A DNA stretch of 64,000 nucleotides from Rhododendron vialii (GCF_030253575.1 NC_080569.1:25290001-25354000), one strand, 5' to 3'; numbered from the stretch's first letter, positions 11,929 through 24,900 are shown. Notes: generated by a model not told the origin, from the letters alone. Program-made: numbers and translations.

Positions 11929-13604
11929 GGGTAAAAAGCAGAAACACCCCCTCATCTATCATTCTTCATCACTTACACCCCCTCACCTAAAAAACACATC
12001 ACATACACCCCTTCATCTATGCAAAAACGAGGAAGGGGGTAACGATGTTAACAAATATAATGAAACTACATACTTACCCTTTAGTAAGTTAGGGCAAATA
12101 TCTGTCCCAATAATCGACATCAGTCCTCTCTCTCTACCTCTGAGATCGCCGACCACCAAATAATCGCTCTCTCTGCAAATCCCATTATTCCAACCACGGA
12201 TTCCGACCACGATCCCTCCTCACTCCCAAACTCCTTGACCGCGACGAGTGAAGATGAAGGTTGAGGACCAGTCATAACAAAGGATTTGACGAAATACAAC
12301 TTGTTCGATTGAAGGCTTGGCAGGTAAAAATCCAACCTTGAAATTTGTTGCAATTTATACAAAGAAGTCGGTATGTAAATAGAAGCCAAGGAAATCTATT
12401 AGCCATTAAGATGGTGAACAAACTGGTCTAAAGTAGAGGAACCTAAAAAAACCTGTTTGTCATAGCACAACAAGCACGTAACTTCACTTGGCTTTAAAGT
12501 CAAGAGACCATCTTAATGGCAAAGATATCTGCTTTTATGCTTAATGATTGTCTGGGTTTCGTAATTATTAGGGCGATGTGTTTCTTGATTAAAGTAGCTA
12601 AAAATCCAACATGACAGATTCCTGATTTTGGGGGATTTGTGTTTTTTTGTATTGTTTGATTATTTTTCAACCTTTATTGGGAAGACGACAATTTTTTTTT
12701 TAGTTCAACTTGTCGATTTCTGAATAAAATAGAATTGAAGTAGTTTCTGCCAATTTTTTAGTTCAACAAATTCTCGATATCACTACCAATTTTTTTGAAC
12801 AATTGAGGTAGTTTAATGTTTTGTGGTTTCTATTTTTGCTTAAAGTGTCCTTATACACTTTTGTTTATTGATGCATGATTAATACTTTGTCAGAGTTAAT
12901 GGAGAAACCCAATGTTACATTGCTTATTCATTTTGGGGGGAAACTGGTGGAAACACCTTTCAGTTATATTGGTGGGCAGGTAGCAGAATGTAGGCCAATT
13001 ACTAGTAGAATGGCCTATTTTGTGGGTGGGTCAATCTAATAGAAGTAGCTACATTTCTTTTTTCTTATACAACAAATTTTTTGCATCCATTATGTAGTAT
13101 GCATAATATAATAGAAGAAGATAGCTTCAGAGTTTTTTTAAAATTACCTTGTAGTTAACACAACTAAGAAATTTTCTTCTGGGATTTGTAGCTGTGTTAG
13201 ATGTGTGGATGGGTGCTGGCATCCCACAAAGAAAAATGAGATACTCAACCTTGATGTTTGATGAGCCTGAGGAAGCCATGGAAGTTTTGGATTTGCAAGG
13301 AAATAGTAGGAGAGGAAGAAGAAGGTCTTTGCTGGGTTTGATTTAGGGTAGGAAAGGGCAGGAGGGAAGGCTGGAACATATAGAGTGTAAAGTGGAGGGA
13401 ATTTTCCCTCCAAAATGGATGGCATAATGGACTTAATTTTCATGTTTTCTTTCACTCCATCCAACATTTGAACGGAAACCTTGACTGAGGGGTGTTAAGT
13501 GATAACGTTGGATAGATGAGCTGGTGTATGTGATGTATTTTTTAGATGAGGGGGTGTAAGTGATGAAGAATGATAGATGAGGGGGTGTTTTTGCTTGTTA
13601 CCCC
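11929..13604. mobile_element. 1.68-kb DNA transposon-like element with about 90-bp terminal inverted repeats
   Basis: The left terminus (11929 onward, GGGTAAAAAGCAGAAACACC) and the right terminus read on the opposite strand (from 13604, GGGGTAACAAGCAAAAACACC) match over about 90 bases with few differences. Each contains repeated TCATCACTTACACCCCCTCA motifs. The interior has no transposase that I recognise. A 107-residue frame at 13467-13144 (minus) is not identifiable. No convincing target duplication is visible. It is probably non-autonomous. Confidence 0.65.
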
Positions 13605-15514
13605 TTTTATGTATATTATTAAAATAATTTTTTTGCAAGACTCTTATAAGAAAATGCTTATAGTTACTAACTTATTCTTAGCATATAATATGGATACCGG
13701 TAAGAAATTTAAAAAAAAATATGTTAATTGCTACCGATGGGGTATCGACGGTCACACGGGGCCCACTATGGGTCCCGTACGGAAAATTTTAATCGTTCAA
13801 TAATTTTAAAACAAAAAATCGAATGAACATTGCGAAAAATTAGCTCAACTCAATATGGGTCCCATAAGTTTCTTGGCAACTGAATACAAAGAAAATTACA
13901 GAACAGGATCAGTGAAATAGCCTATGCTTCACACCTGAGAGAGTTGAAGTTCCACGTCACTTTTCTAATAAACTATTGGTACACAGTATTTCTAATAAGT
14001 GCAGCAGTGCATGTCCACTCTGTACTCATGTGAGGAGTGGGGTTGTGGGCCCTGATCCCTGACTTTAGGGCTCCAAATTCAACTAATTAAAATGAGGAAT
14101 TCTATTAATTCACGTGGGTTAGGTTAGAGGAGAAGATAACATGCTTCCGCGACCTAAAAACTACAAATCTCCATTTTCAAGAATGGAACAGTATGATTTA
14201 AAAATGTACTAATAGGAAGAGAGTATGAAATGGTTGTGTCTACTCTGTAGTTGAGTTCCGTGTCGACCTAGCTTGTTTGCATGTATTATCCATGCATGCA
14301 ACGTTTTTTACCTGAGTTGTTCGTCATTTGATTGGCTATTGGTTGGTTTCTGTAGAAAAATTCGTTGCTAGTGCAACCACTGTTGCAACTGTTTATCTAC
14401 CATTTTCATGCACATCTCCGACTTCATGCTGTCTTGTTATCAATGTCCGCTGGTATATATATTAGTATTTATTTTATCGTCGAGTTTCTTTCTGATATTG
14501 CCGGTGCCCTCTTTTATGTGCATATATATGTTCTTATTATTCTTATTGTAATAGCTGTACATATGTTCTTATTATTCTTATTGTAATAGTTGTACACAGT
14601 GGGTTGGAACTTCTTTGTTATTAATATATATTTCGTACTAGTTACCACTTCAAAAAATGGTATGGCTGGAAACTAAAATTGATAGGGAAAAATCGCATGA
14701 AGTATTTATGCCTCATAACTATATATTACTCGATCAATACTTGAGGCGAAAAAATTCTCACAAACAAGAAACATTGATTCATTTCCAACCTCTTCTTCTT
14801 TTTTTTCTTGGCATGTGATTCATTTCCCACTTGGTCTCGTTTCAGGAGATCCTCATAGAGGATTCAGATTCCTGTTTTCGGCTCTTGCTATTGCCATTAA
14901 TTTTGTAGATTTGAACCAAAAGATCGATCGGGGAATACTACAGAATTTTATTCTCCCAGATCATGATTTATGATTCAATATTATAAAACTCCAAACCAGT
15001 AATGTTAAATTTGTACAAGTTTTATACCACAATCATGATTTATTTAGCCGTGAAAAAAAAAATCATGATTTATTTAAAAAAAAAAAAAAAACAAGAAGAA
15101 GAAGGAAGTCATGAATGCAAGTAAAAAATTGCCGGCAGTACTGTGGGTCAAGCCTTATATCTGTTAATGGATGACCCTTTTTTGATCTGGTTAATGAATG
15201 ACCCTTTAGCCCATTATTATACACACATATACACGTACATATTTATATATAGGTATATATTTGTAGTAAATATGAATGCAATTGGAAATTATCAATGGCC
15301 AATTTCCATATTAAGATGTTTATTAGTGATTTGGGGCATTGTTCTCGATGTTCTTTGTAGTCACACATTTATATGCACATCCAGTATATAGCAATTCACA
15401 TACTTGTCTAAAACTTACGAGCATTAAAATGATATGTTTTTACCAAATAGTTTACTTATTCGTGTGATCAAATAACTTTCTTTTAGGTGCGATTTAATGT
15501 GTGTTTGTGTATGC

Positions 15515-15527
15515 GTGCGCGCGCGCG

Positions 15528-15586
<59 letters not shown>
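15515..15586. repeat. (GC)n(GA)n microsatellite
   Basis: Alternating GC followed by about 28 GA units. Confidence 0.95.
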
Positions 15587-15589
<3 letters not shown>

Positions 15590-16368
15590 AATTGAAAGAG
15601 CAACGCGTCCAGATTTATATACCTTTTCCGACTCATGATCACATTACCTAAAATTTTAAATGGGATCATACATTTCATTCTAAGGAGTATCTGCCGCTTC
15701 CCAAAGGGCGTATCATCACAACCATCTAATTGTACATTTTTATTTTATTTTTTGGGTAAGATAATTCTTTTATAAAAGAACCACACCAAAAAAACAAGGT
15801 CAAAGGAATATTCTTGTGCGGATCAAAAAAAAAAAAAAGGAATATTCTTGAGAGCCCAAACAATCAGTCAAACAACAGGCTATACACCCAATTTCCAATC
15901 AAATGATCAACCGATCAACTGCGCTGCCGAAGGATCGAACACCATCTAGTGTGGTTAGTTCCTTCTCCCTACAGGTCTTGAGTTTGATTTTTCATGGAGG
16001 ACGTTGCAACTATTAAAAACTAACCCATAACATCCTATCGTCTGGAAGGGGAAAAAAAAATACTGAAACTGCCAAACTATCATCCATACTAGTTCCATTG
16101 CCTACACAGGAGACTATTTGCATCAGCATTATGGATTTTAACCCAGGATAGAAGGCAAGCTCTAACATTGCCAACCACATTCCAACATCGCCAACCACAT
16201 TTCTTAATTCGGATTTAGTCTGTATTAACCCGCTATTTACTTTGTTTGGTTGTCAGTTTTGAGATTTAAAAAAAAAAAAGAATTTATTGGTTTGTGTATT
16301 TTTTTCGCCTTTAGTCATTTTTTTTTTAACATTTTAACAAACTCTTTTATTTTTTGAATAGCAATACA

Positions 16369-16389
16369 TTATATATATATATATATATC
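16369..16389. repeat. (AT)n microsatellite
   Basis: About 10 uninterrupted AT units. Confidence 0.9.
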
Positions 16390-17849
16390 TAAAAAGTAAA
16401 ATAAATAAATAAATAAACAACCTGGTTAAACATCACTAAAGATGAAAAAATGCGGATGACAAAACAATCAAAAATTTTGGAGAGAATATTTCTGAGAGAA
16501 GAACCAAACAATTCTCCCTCTTAAAAATTTCCTTAAGAAAGTTTAGACTCATTTTGGATGCCCATAATCTTTTATAGGAATAGAAATTTGGTTACCAGGA
16601 ATCAAATTCCTAGTAATTCGATATCTAGAGTAATTCTGTTCCGACGTTTGAATTAATTAAGTAATCTTCTCTATGAATCATTTATTTTGAAAATATCCTT
16701 AGACAAACGTTTCTTTTTTATATTGATCGAGCCAGGAATCCAAGATTCTCATGAGGTGGGAGAGATCAGATTCCTCCTGGATTGAAAGGTCAGTAATCTC
16801 ATTCTCATTCTCACTCTTCACAAATATAGAAATGTTAGAGTTCCGAAATCATATTCTTATTTCCCTCTTAGATACCTGCCATCCAAATACAGCCTTAGAG
16901 AAAGTAGAACAGGGCTTTTTTCGTTCGGAATGGCACGCCCACCCCTTCCACCTCCAATGGATAGAAGATAGGATAACATGAGAGATTATAGTCTCTGCTA
17001 TATATCAAAACTTGCCTAATCTTGAAAAATCCACACCACCACTTCTTAAAAGATATGGGTTTTTGTTCCCTCCACATCGATGATACACACATATAATTTG
17101 TGTACCTATATCCATCTCATCTTTATTAATTAGAATAGACCCTTTAAGTTTCTTGTCCCCTAAACTTTAAGAACCCCATGTTCTTCTACCGTCCATGCCT
17201 TTTCTTCTCACGTCTACATCTATTTCTTTTTCTATTCGACGGTCAGCGGTATTCGAGTTAGCTCATCCTCACTCTATAACTAATCTCTTCTTTGGTCCGA
17301 TAAAAGACAAGTCATCCATACTGCAACTAAAAAATTTACCAGAAATTACTCTCTTACTTGCATAAATAACCTCAAGAATCGAACTCTGATATCTATTATA
17401 TAATGAGTAAACTCACAAACGAACCGGACTAACCTTAGCACTTCCTAACGTCTACGTCATTAGCTAAGATCTTTGCGCCATAAAGTTGGAATTAGGAGCT
17501 AGGGTGGGGGCGGGGGGGATTTTACACGTGGCAGCTGATGGGCAATCCAAGAGGGGGCCCCTTGACATTAGGTTATTGGCCTTGGGCTTATCCAATGGAA
17601 TGGAAATGGACAGGGGTAAGCGCACCAACGGAGGTGGGACTACTCCGTCCGTCAATCTATTCATTTTGATTAGTCCATCGAGTTAGGCTTTTCCTAAAAG
17701 CGCTCAAGGGGCTAGCTAGAGGTGCTTATTTGAAAGAGAGACTTTTTTCTTTGCAAAATACAAATAAGCCCCTTTTGCTGTTTTAGCTCTTCCAACACTT
17801 TTTGAAAATTAAAAATTAGGAATTATAAGCTCTTTTACCACTTTTGAGA

Positions 17850-18822
17850 AATTAATACTGTGTTTGGTTTGGTATCGAAAATATTTTTTTGAAAAATAGT
17901 AGGGGTAATAAGTGGAGAGAGAAATATTGAAAGTATGAAGAATCTAAGAGGAATTTTTTTTAAAATGCTTTTTAAAAAGGGGAGAGAACACGGACGCGGG
18001 GCTCTGCTGCCCAGGGTGGGCAGCAGCCCCTACCCACACTCACACACACTCACACACGGCACCGTTTTATCAAATGAAAAAAAAAACAAACTCTTCCGCT
18101 TACAATTCTATGGAACAGAAACGTGATTATGAGAGCCTTAGAGTTAAAATTTAATTATGTCTCTTTAGAATAATATGATCAGAATAATAAAGATTTTCAC
18201 GTCAATTCAAACGGATTGAAAATTGGAGCACTTAATTTTTTAATCATATTTTTTAATATATAAACGGACTAAAAAATTAAGTGTGCCACTTTTTAATTCG
18301 TTTGAACAAGTACGAATATCTTATTATTCTAATTATATTATTTTAAAGAGATATAATTAATTTTTGTCTCTAGGACTCTCATAATTAAGTATTTACTCTT
18401 TATTTAGGATCAAAAGTGAGAGTCTTATAGACAAAAGTTAATTATAATTAGAATAATAAGATATTCGTACTTGTTCAAACGAATTAAAAAGTGGCACACT
18501 TAATTTTTTAGACCGTTTATATATTAAAAAATATGATTAAAAAATTAAGTGCTCCAATTTTCAATCCGTTTGAATTGACGTGAAGATCTTACTATTCTGA
18601 TCATATTATTCTAAAGAGACATAATTAAATTTTAACTCTAAGGCTCTCATAATCACGTTTCTGCTCCACAAGATTGCAAGCGGAAGAGTTTTTTTTTTTT
18701 TCGTTGATGAAACGGTGCCGTGTGTGAGTGTGGGTAGAGGCCGTGTGTGAGTGTGGGTAGAGGCTGCTGCCCACCCTGAGCAGCAGAGCCCCCGCGTCCA
18801 GAGAACACAGCATAAGCCTTAA
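17850..18822. mobile_element. MITE-like repeat split by a hairpin transposon
   Basis: The left part (17850-17991) is a copy of the CTGTGTTTGG / GTGGAGAGAGAAAT family. The right remnant after 18808 reads AGCATAAGCC, the inverted counterpart of the TTATGCTGTG start seen in the copy at 9285. The 808-bp element at 17992-18799 therefore appears to have landed inside an older repeat. Confidence 0.5.
17992..18799. mobile_element. 808-bp Mutator-like hairpin (foldback) element
   Basis: Almost the whole element is one inverted repeat. The arms, about 390 bases each (17992-18382 and 18418-18799), pair with few mismatches around a loop of about 35 bases. The ends are GGACGCGGGG and its complement. The sequence AGAGAACAC lies immediately outside both ends (17983-17991 and 18800-18808), a 9-bp target duplication typical of Mutator-like elements. 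No coding capacity. The long stem could be transcribed into double-stranded RNA. Confidence 0.85.
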
Positions 18823-18866
18823 TGTCAATTAAAAATGGTCGCATGTATTACATGGTTAGCTACTCT

Positions 18867-19405
18867 CCATACCTCACCCTTCCATACCCTTCTACAATCT
18901 CAATTTGCATCCTCGTATGGGTCCAAAATTATGATGTGAACTGCATAATGAAAGGTTTCTTAACTGAATAGCAGATTGACCCGCCTTCTCTAAGAAAGCC
19001 TTAACCTTTACTGAAGAGTAATGAGTCTTCACCTGTTCTGTGGCATCTTTGGTTGGATCTTCCTTATAAATAGGGTCTTCTCTCCAGAGGGGCTGCTCAG
19101 TCGACTAGCAGAAGAAGGTCCCACGCCTCCCATCACCTCGTAGAATCTCAATATATATACGTAAATAAGTCACATTCCGTTTTGTAAATTATCAGACTAA
19201 ACTGTGAAAGATACTACTATTTATCATTCATTTTGTTTAACAATTCACGACGGGTTCATGCGTCTATCTATTATTTGCAATCATACTTATATTTTGTACT
19301 AGACTTCATTTTTTTTTGTGTTTTTTATAAGGTGAATGGTTTTAATCATTGTTAAGGGCCCGATAGGTGAACAAAAATTGGGAATATGGATATGGGGGGA
19401 TGGGG
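18867..19405. repeat. dispersed repeat, family A copy 1
   Basis: Begins CCATACCTCACCCTTCCATACCC and ends around CGATAGGTGAACAAAAATTG then GGATATGGGG. It shares both ends and scattered interior words with 36348-36740, suggesting two copies of one element with CCATACC-type inverted termini. Confidence 0.5.
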
Positions 19406-19848
19406 GAGACTTAAAGAATAATCTTCAGAACTCAATCCCTGTAAGTTTTCATCCTGCTCAATTTTGACACTTGTGTTTTTTATCCCCACTCTTTTTTAAT
19501 TTCAAAAGTGCCCTTACACACACATCACATAAATTTGGGATGAAATCCTAAGATTTCAAATCCCAGCAATAAAATAGGCCCGTGAATTAAGCCTCCCTTC
19601 CCAATCTGATCCCCCACAAAATGGAAATCCCATTAGAATTTTGAATATTTTCTGAATTGGGTTTTGGGTAAATCCATAAATGGACTTGATCGAGTTCCGA
19701 CACCCCGTCTCCCATCACCGTCACAAATTCGTCCCCATCTCCACCGCGCATCCTCGTCTACATCCTCCACATCCCCGTCACCGTCCCTCGCATCCTCGTC
19801 TTTGTACGCTCGGAGGAGAGAGATTGGGAGAAAAAGAAGAAACTGCTA
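19406..19848. other. spacer before a P450 fragment
   Basis: A C-rich stretch at 19700-19800 gives proline/histidine-rich frames. No recognisable coding sequence. Confidence 0.35.
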
Positions 19849-20160
19849 ATGGTGGAGAAGATCGGGGAGGAGTTGGGTTCTAAGTTGATGCTCGTGAATC
19901 TAAGCGAGGTGGTTATGGACCTTACGAATGATGTGGTATGGAGAGTGGTTCTTGGGAAGAAGTATGGAAAAGGAGAGAGTGGCGATGAGTTCAAGATGTT
20001 GTTGAGGGATTTTGTTACGTTAATGGGTAGCTTGGATATGGGGATTTTGTTCCATGGCTTGGTTGGGTGAACTGGGTTAAGTGGAGCAAATGCTACTTAA
20101 AATCGATAGAGTTGCCAAAGGGTTTGATGAGTTCCTGGAAGGAAACAAGAAGTTTTTCCA
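19849..20160 (+). pseudogene. fragment of a CYP71-clan cytochrome P450
   Basis: The translation contains VEKIGEELGSK, then LSEVVMDLTNDVVWRVVLGKK, DEFKMLLRDFVTLMGSLDMG and, after a frameshift, FVPWLGWVNWV. This is the mid-N-terminal region (B'-D helices) of CYP71-type enzymes. The frame breaks near 20050 and again further on, and neither the N-terminus nor the heme-binding part is present nearby. It is a relic, unrelated to the CYP716-like gene at 53 kb. Confidence 0.75.
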
Positions 20161-20194
20161 TTTTTTACTCCTAATTTACAAGGATAATTCGGCT

Positions 20195-20560
20195 AACACG
20201 GTGATAACATGGTTTATTTTATAGTCTCAAATGTAATTCATGGTTTATTTGGTTTTCAAATGTATTTCATGGTTCATTTGATTTGTTTTCGATTTCATTG
20301 TTTATTTATCTATCTCATGGTTTATTTATTCATTTTTTTTTGGTGGGTGTTATTTATTCATGTTTTTTTTATTAAATCATGGTGTATTCCTAAAAAATTA
20401 TGGTGCATTCTGTTTAGTTTATGAAATCATGACTCGGATTTTAAAAAAATCATGGTGTATTTATTAAATCATAATAATTTTGGTTCGATTAAATTTGAAA
20501 TAAATCATGGTATATTTATAAAAAAAACATGGTCGATTTGACGATCAACCATATTTCGGA
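20195..20560 (+). repeat. degenerate minisatellite, consensus TCATGGTTTATTT
   Basis: At least ten imperfect copies of (T/A)CATGGTTTATTT at uneven spacing in very AT-rich DNA, directly after the P450 fragment. Confidence 0.65.
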
Positions 20561-21733
20561 AAATATGTTTTATGATAATTTTGCATAAATAATTTATGAA
20601 AAAGTAAATTTTCTTGAAATTGGCGAATATTCAAGTTTAGAATATAATACGATCAATTTACGAAAATTCATGAAATTCACAAAAAGTAAGGATTTGAAAA
20701 TTCACGAAAATAAGGAAAGAGAGCAGTTTAAAATATATCCATTAAGGATTTGAAAGATTGAGAATTCAAAATTCCCCCATTTCTATCCGTTAATCATCCC
20801 TTGATTGTAGGCAACTATAATCAATACAATCCCACTAATTTAGAAAGGAAAAATACACGTACATATAAATATCTTATGAAAAGGGTAATATAGGTAATTC
20901 ATCATTTGAAATGATTAAAACATAACTATTCAAAAAGCACCGGATCGATACTTACGCGGGATGAGGTCTGATGATGGATATTTAAAAACACCTTTGGAAT
21001 ATTTACTAAGGATGAGTTTTTGAGAAATTTTGTAGGGTTATAAGTAAAGAGAGAAATGAGAGTATTGGATGAAAGTAGATGTAATGATTAGAGAGAGATA
21101 AAAAGAGAAATGAGAATTATAAGTGGAGAGAGAAATATGAGTAATGAATGAAAGTAAATGTAATGATTAGAGAGAGATAGAGAAAGAAATGAGAATAATA
21201 ATTAGAAATGGGTGAATAATGATTGAAAGTAAGAATAATTTGTGTTTTTCAAAAAGCAATCCAAACAAAATATAAGTAAATTTTCCGATCAACTTAACGA
21301 ACTCAAACTATTCCGATTATGAAATCCAACTCCGGGCGAACCCACAAAGGTGGGCTTTAATTTCTGCAAAAAGAGCCCAGGCCACCCTAAGCCCTAGCCA
21401 TCAACCAAGTAAAATGGGGCCAAGACCGGCCTGCTTATTTCAAATCTTTACCCAACAGTGATTTCAGCTGCTGCTTGTGAAAATTGAAAGACTGAGGAAA
21501 CCACAAGTTATGGGGAAACAAGTGCAAAATTCTTTTCCATTATACAGAAAACGACTAGTAATTCCTTACATTACTTTCCCTTCATAAATCCTTCCAAATC
21601 CTATCATTTACCAAGAAACCAAGAAAAAACCTATATCATTTTCATTACACCCAATATACTGCTGAAAACTTAGCAGACAGAATTATTGACCAACTCATCT
21701 CAGTAGTCCTACAACATTTCCGCCGTGGAAATT
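20561..21733. other. spacer and 3' flank of the NADH dehydrogenase gene
   Basis: 21000-21260 is another copy of the dispersed AGAGAAATGAGA / GATGAAAGTA repeat family. No gene seen. The last few hundred bases probably include the 3' untranslated region of the minus-strand gene. Confidence 0.4.
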
Positions 21734-21900
21734 GCTCATATATTTCAAGTAAAAAACACTCAAGCGATATGTGTTAGACAAACAAAGATACAAGCACAGA
21801 ATATTCAAATTCAGAAGGCTCATATATTTCAAGTAAAAAACACTCGAGTGATATGTGTAGACAAACAAAGATACAAGCACAGAATATTCAAATTCAGAAG
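21734..21900. repeat. 84-bp tandem duplication in the probable 3' UTR
   Basis: 21734-21817 and 21818-21900 are near-identical (both begin GCTCATATATTTCAAGTAAA), with a few substitutions and a one-base length difference. It starts about 35 bases beyond the stop codon of the NADH dehydrogenase gene. Confidence 0.9.
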
Positions 21901-21934
21901 CCTTCGAGGGAAATCCAGGGTCCGGAAGCTGCTG

Positions 21935-24900
21935 TTAAATGCGACTCGAGTCTCTCCCGAAAACCACACGCTTGGTCCAGTCAAATACCACCAATGCCCT
22001 TGTACGCCAGCTGACTTGCTTACTGTATGTTAAAAGGGAGAATATAAAAAAACAGACATCATCAAAATCCAGTACATCATTTACTTATACATAGTTACAT
22101 ACTTTAAATTACTTCCATACAGTTGCAGAGAAGAAAGTGTTACCTTGCATACACAGAATACCAAAGCCACTGGCTACTACGGCCAATTGAAACCCAATCC
22201 CCTGGGAGTTGTGCAGCTGTTTGCTCTCCTCCTAGCGGAGCAAATTGTCCGAGATGCCTGTACCTAAAGGAACACGAATTAACAGAACAATAATAAGACA
22301 CCAATTTAGTGTGTTGTTGATCATAACCAAATAAGATGAGAGTCATGTATTATCCACCCTCCTCGCTTTATTATGAGCAGACTCAACCTTGCTAATAGCC
22401 ACTTATGTTGGACTCTTCAAAATGTATGAAAGACTTGAGTCGGACTCTCAAGTCTCAATACTTCCGTATGGGTATGAGATATGTGTTCGACAGTTAGCTG
22501 GGCACTTCAATAAGGAGTTCGGTGTTTCATAGGGGCTAGGCAACATGAACTTCATGGAAGTTAATGTCACAAGAGAGGTATTCCGCCTTTTACAACCAGG
22601 TCCGTATAGGGGTGTCATCCAATTAAGTTTCTTCAGCATCACCGGGGGCACCCCAGCCCTTCGTTCAAGATAGAGCAGAACGGGACCATGATAGTGTGTT
22701 TGGTAGAGCTGGAGAGAGTATGTTATGGAAATTTAACTCGTACCTGAAGGGACGAAAAGTATGGCGACCTTCTCCCCTGAAACGAAGAGGGCCTTCTGGA
22801 TTTTTCTCACACTCCTCCATGCGATTAAAGCAATCAGCAAGATAGGCACCTTGCTGAGCTGCAACCTGAAATGCCATCAACAAGGCATTTAGAAGCATTC
22901 AAGGACATGTGTCCTTGAGGATAGCCATAAAAGCTTGAGCTTGACATAATTCCGTTGACAAAAACCTGGGCTGTGGCCGGAACATTTTTCATCTGGGAGT
23001 CCACCTCAGAGAGAGCTCTTTTGAGTTCTTCAATATCCAACTCGATGGATTCTTTTGTGACATCCTCTTTAGATTCCTTTAATAGATCTACAATACTGCT
23101 CATTTGCTTGTTCTTCAAATAAAGTTCGACTTGAGGGTATCTTTCGCAAATGTCATAAATCACTTCTTGGACTTCTTTAACTGTCAGTGTTCCAGAGTTG
23201 TCCTTGTCAGCTTTACGAAATATTGCTGAAATATCTTCCTGCAAAAAATAGAAAAATAAAATAAAACAATGGTGATAATACTTAGCAAAGACTTATAAGT
23301 AGAAATGGAAGTCTTCCACAAAATGTATGACAAATATCAGGCTTTAACTGCATATAATCTAAACTACAAGTTTGCATCATTCTATCAGCAATTCCCTCTT
23401 TGACAACTTTCTGTTGAACCTGCATTACTATATATTTATTTTTATATGCAATGAAGTGAAAATTCCCCTTCAACATCACATGCGACTTGTGTGATAGGAT
23501 ACTACATCTTGCTCCTGATACTACATAGTAACGAACTCTATTCAGTCACCCAATATTTCAGAGTGCATAAGGATGGACATCGGCTAAAAAAGATTCTCAG
23601 ATTAGGTTGTCATCATCGTTAAAACAAATGCACTTGTGCATGCTTTGTGCTGTTTATGGTAACTTCCCCGGGTTTCCTCAGTAGTGTACTAAGGACTCCA
23701 CTCAACCGGACTAAATAGTAGGTCCCAACCACATTTGATCAGATTGAGGAGTCATAGTAGCATTAGAAAGGGTTGAACGGCAACACAATAACCGTCAGTG
23801 TGATGCCACATAATCATAGGACCTCAGGGTATCGAACTACCATCTTCACGGGACATGTCACTTCATTTTCTTTCAGGAATATTAGTTGTATAAAATAGTT
23901 AGAAGGCCATAGAAGGAAAAGTAACAATGCAAACATAAACTGATCACAAAGAAAATATGCATGCCGTTTCTTGCAAATTATGCACTTCTTCTTCTTCTTT
24001 TTACTTCATTTTTAAGTGACATCAACAATGCAATGATGGTGCATTGAATAAATCGCAAAAGAAGGTATGGTTTACAGTTTCTTGCTGATTCTGTGCTTCT
24101 GCAAGTGAAACTCCAACTACCTCTATCCCAGTTATACACTCAACAAAAATGGTTCCTGATGTCGATCAACAACTAAACATATACTACCAACAAAATGATG
24201 TAGGAAAAGAGAATAGATACCATGACTTTCCGTTGATTAATCGTCGCACAATCTCCCATGGCATATACATTATCACATCCTTCAACACGAAGCCATTCAT
24301 CAGTTGCTAGTACACGTCTATTAGCCTGCTCCAAGAAACTGAAGTTCTCTTAGTAAGTGTAATACAAATCTATCTTCTTTTTTCATCGGCAACTCCTGAC
24401 TCCTTAGAGATAGTAAAAACAAAGCTACTGAAATGAATTTTTTACAGGGAAATTCTGAGAGACATTGACAACTTAAAACAGAGCTTGGACTATTAGATGG
24501 GTACTAAGTGCAAATAAATATACCTGACCAGTTTGCTTCATAAAGTCCAGTATGATTGGACGAGTCGCATTACCAGTTGACCAGACAACCATTCCATATG
24601 GAATGGAAGAGATTTCTCCACTTTTTGCTTTGGTAGAGATTTCTTTATCAGATACTTTCACTACCATTGACCCAGTCCTCAAATCAATACCATCCCTTTT
24701 GAATTTTTCTTCTGCAAAAGTTGTAATTCTTTTGTCAAACCTGCAAACCATGAGCTTCACTGCTTGAGAATTTATTTTTTTGAAATGGCAATGCTACATA
24801 TAAAAAATTGCATCCTTTTTCAAAAACATCAGTAGGGAATAGCGAAATTCGCATCTGGAATGTATTAACTATGATAGAAGGGGAACACATTTTGCGGATG

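Larger units (their letters stand above)
13605..17849. other. long AT-rich spacer without a recognised gene
   Basis: Contains microsatellites, a 36-base tandem duplication (TTCTTATTATTCTTATTGTA twice, at about 14528-14600), and short frames with no family resemblance. Confidence 0.45.

Noticed and set aside
15424-15678. Serine/leucine and Arg/Glu repeat 'proteins' (also at 1423, 35672 and 48329)
   Set aside because: Translations of GA/TC microsatellites.
18653-18844. Short frames in the hairpin element
   Set aside because: They appear in both arms as mirror translations of the inverted repeat.
23640-23880. tRNA-like B box (GTTCGATACCCTG on the minus strand) in an NDB2 intron
   Set aside because: No A box at the right distance and no flanking duplication; too weak for a SINE or tRNA call.
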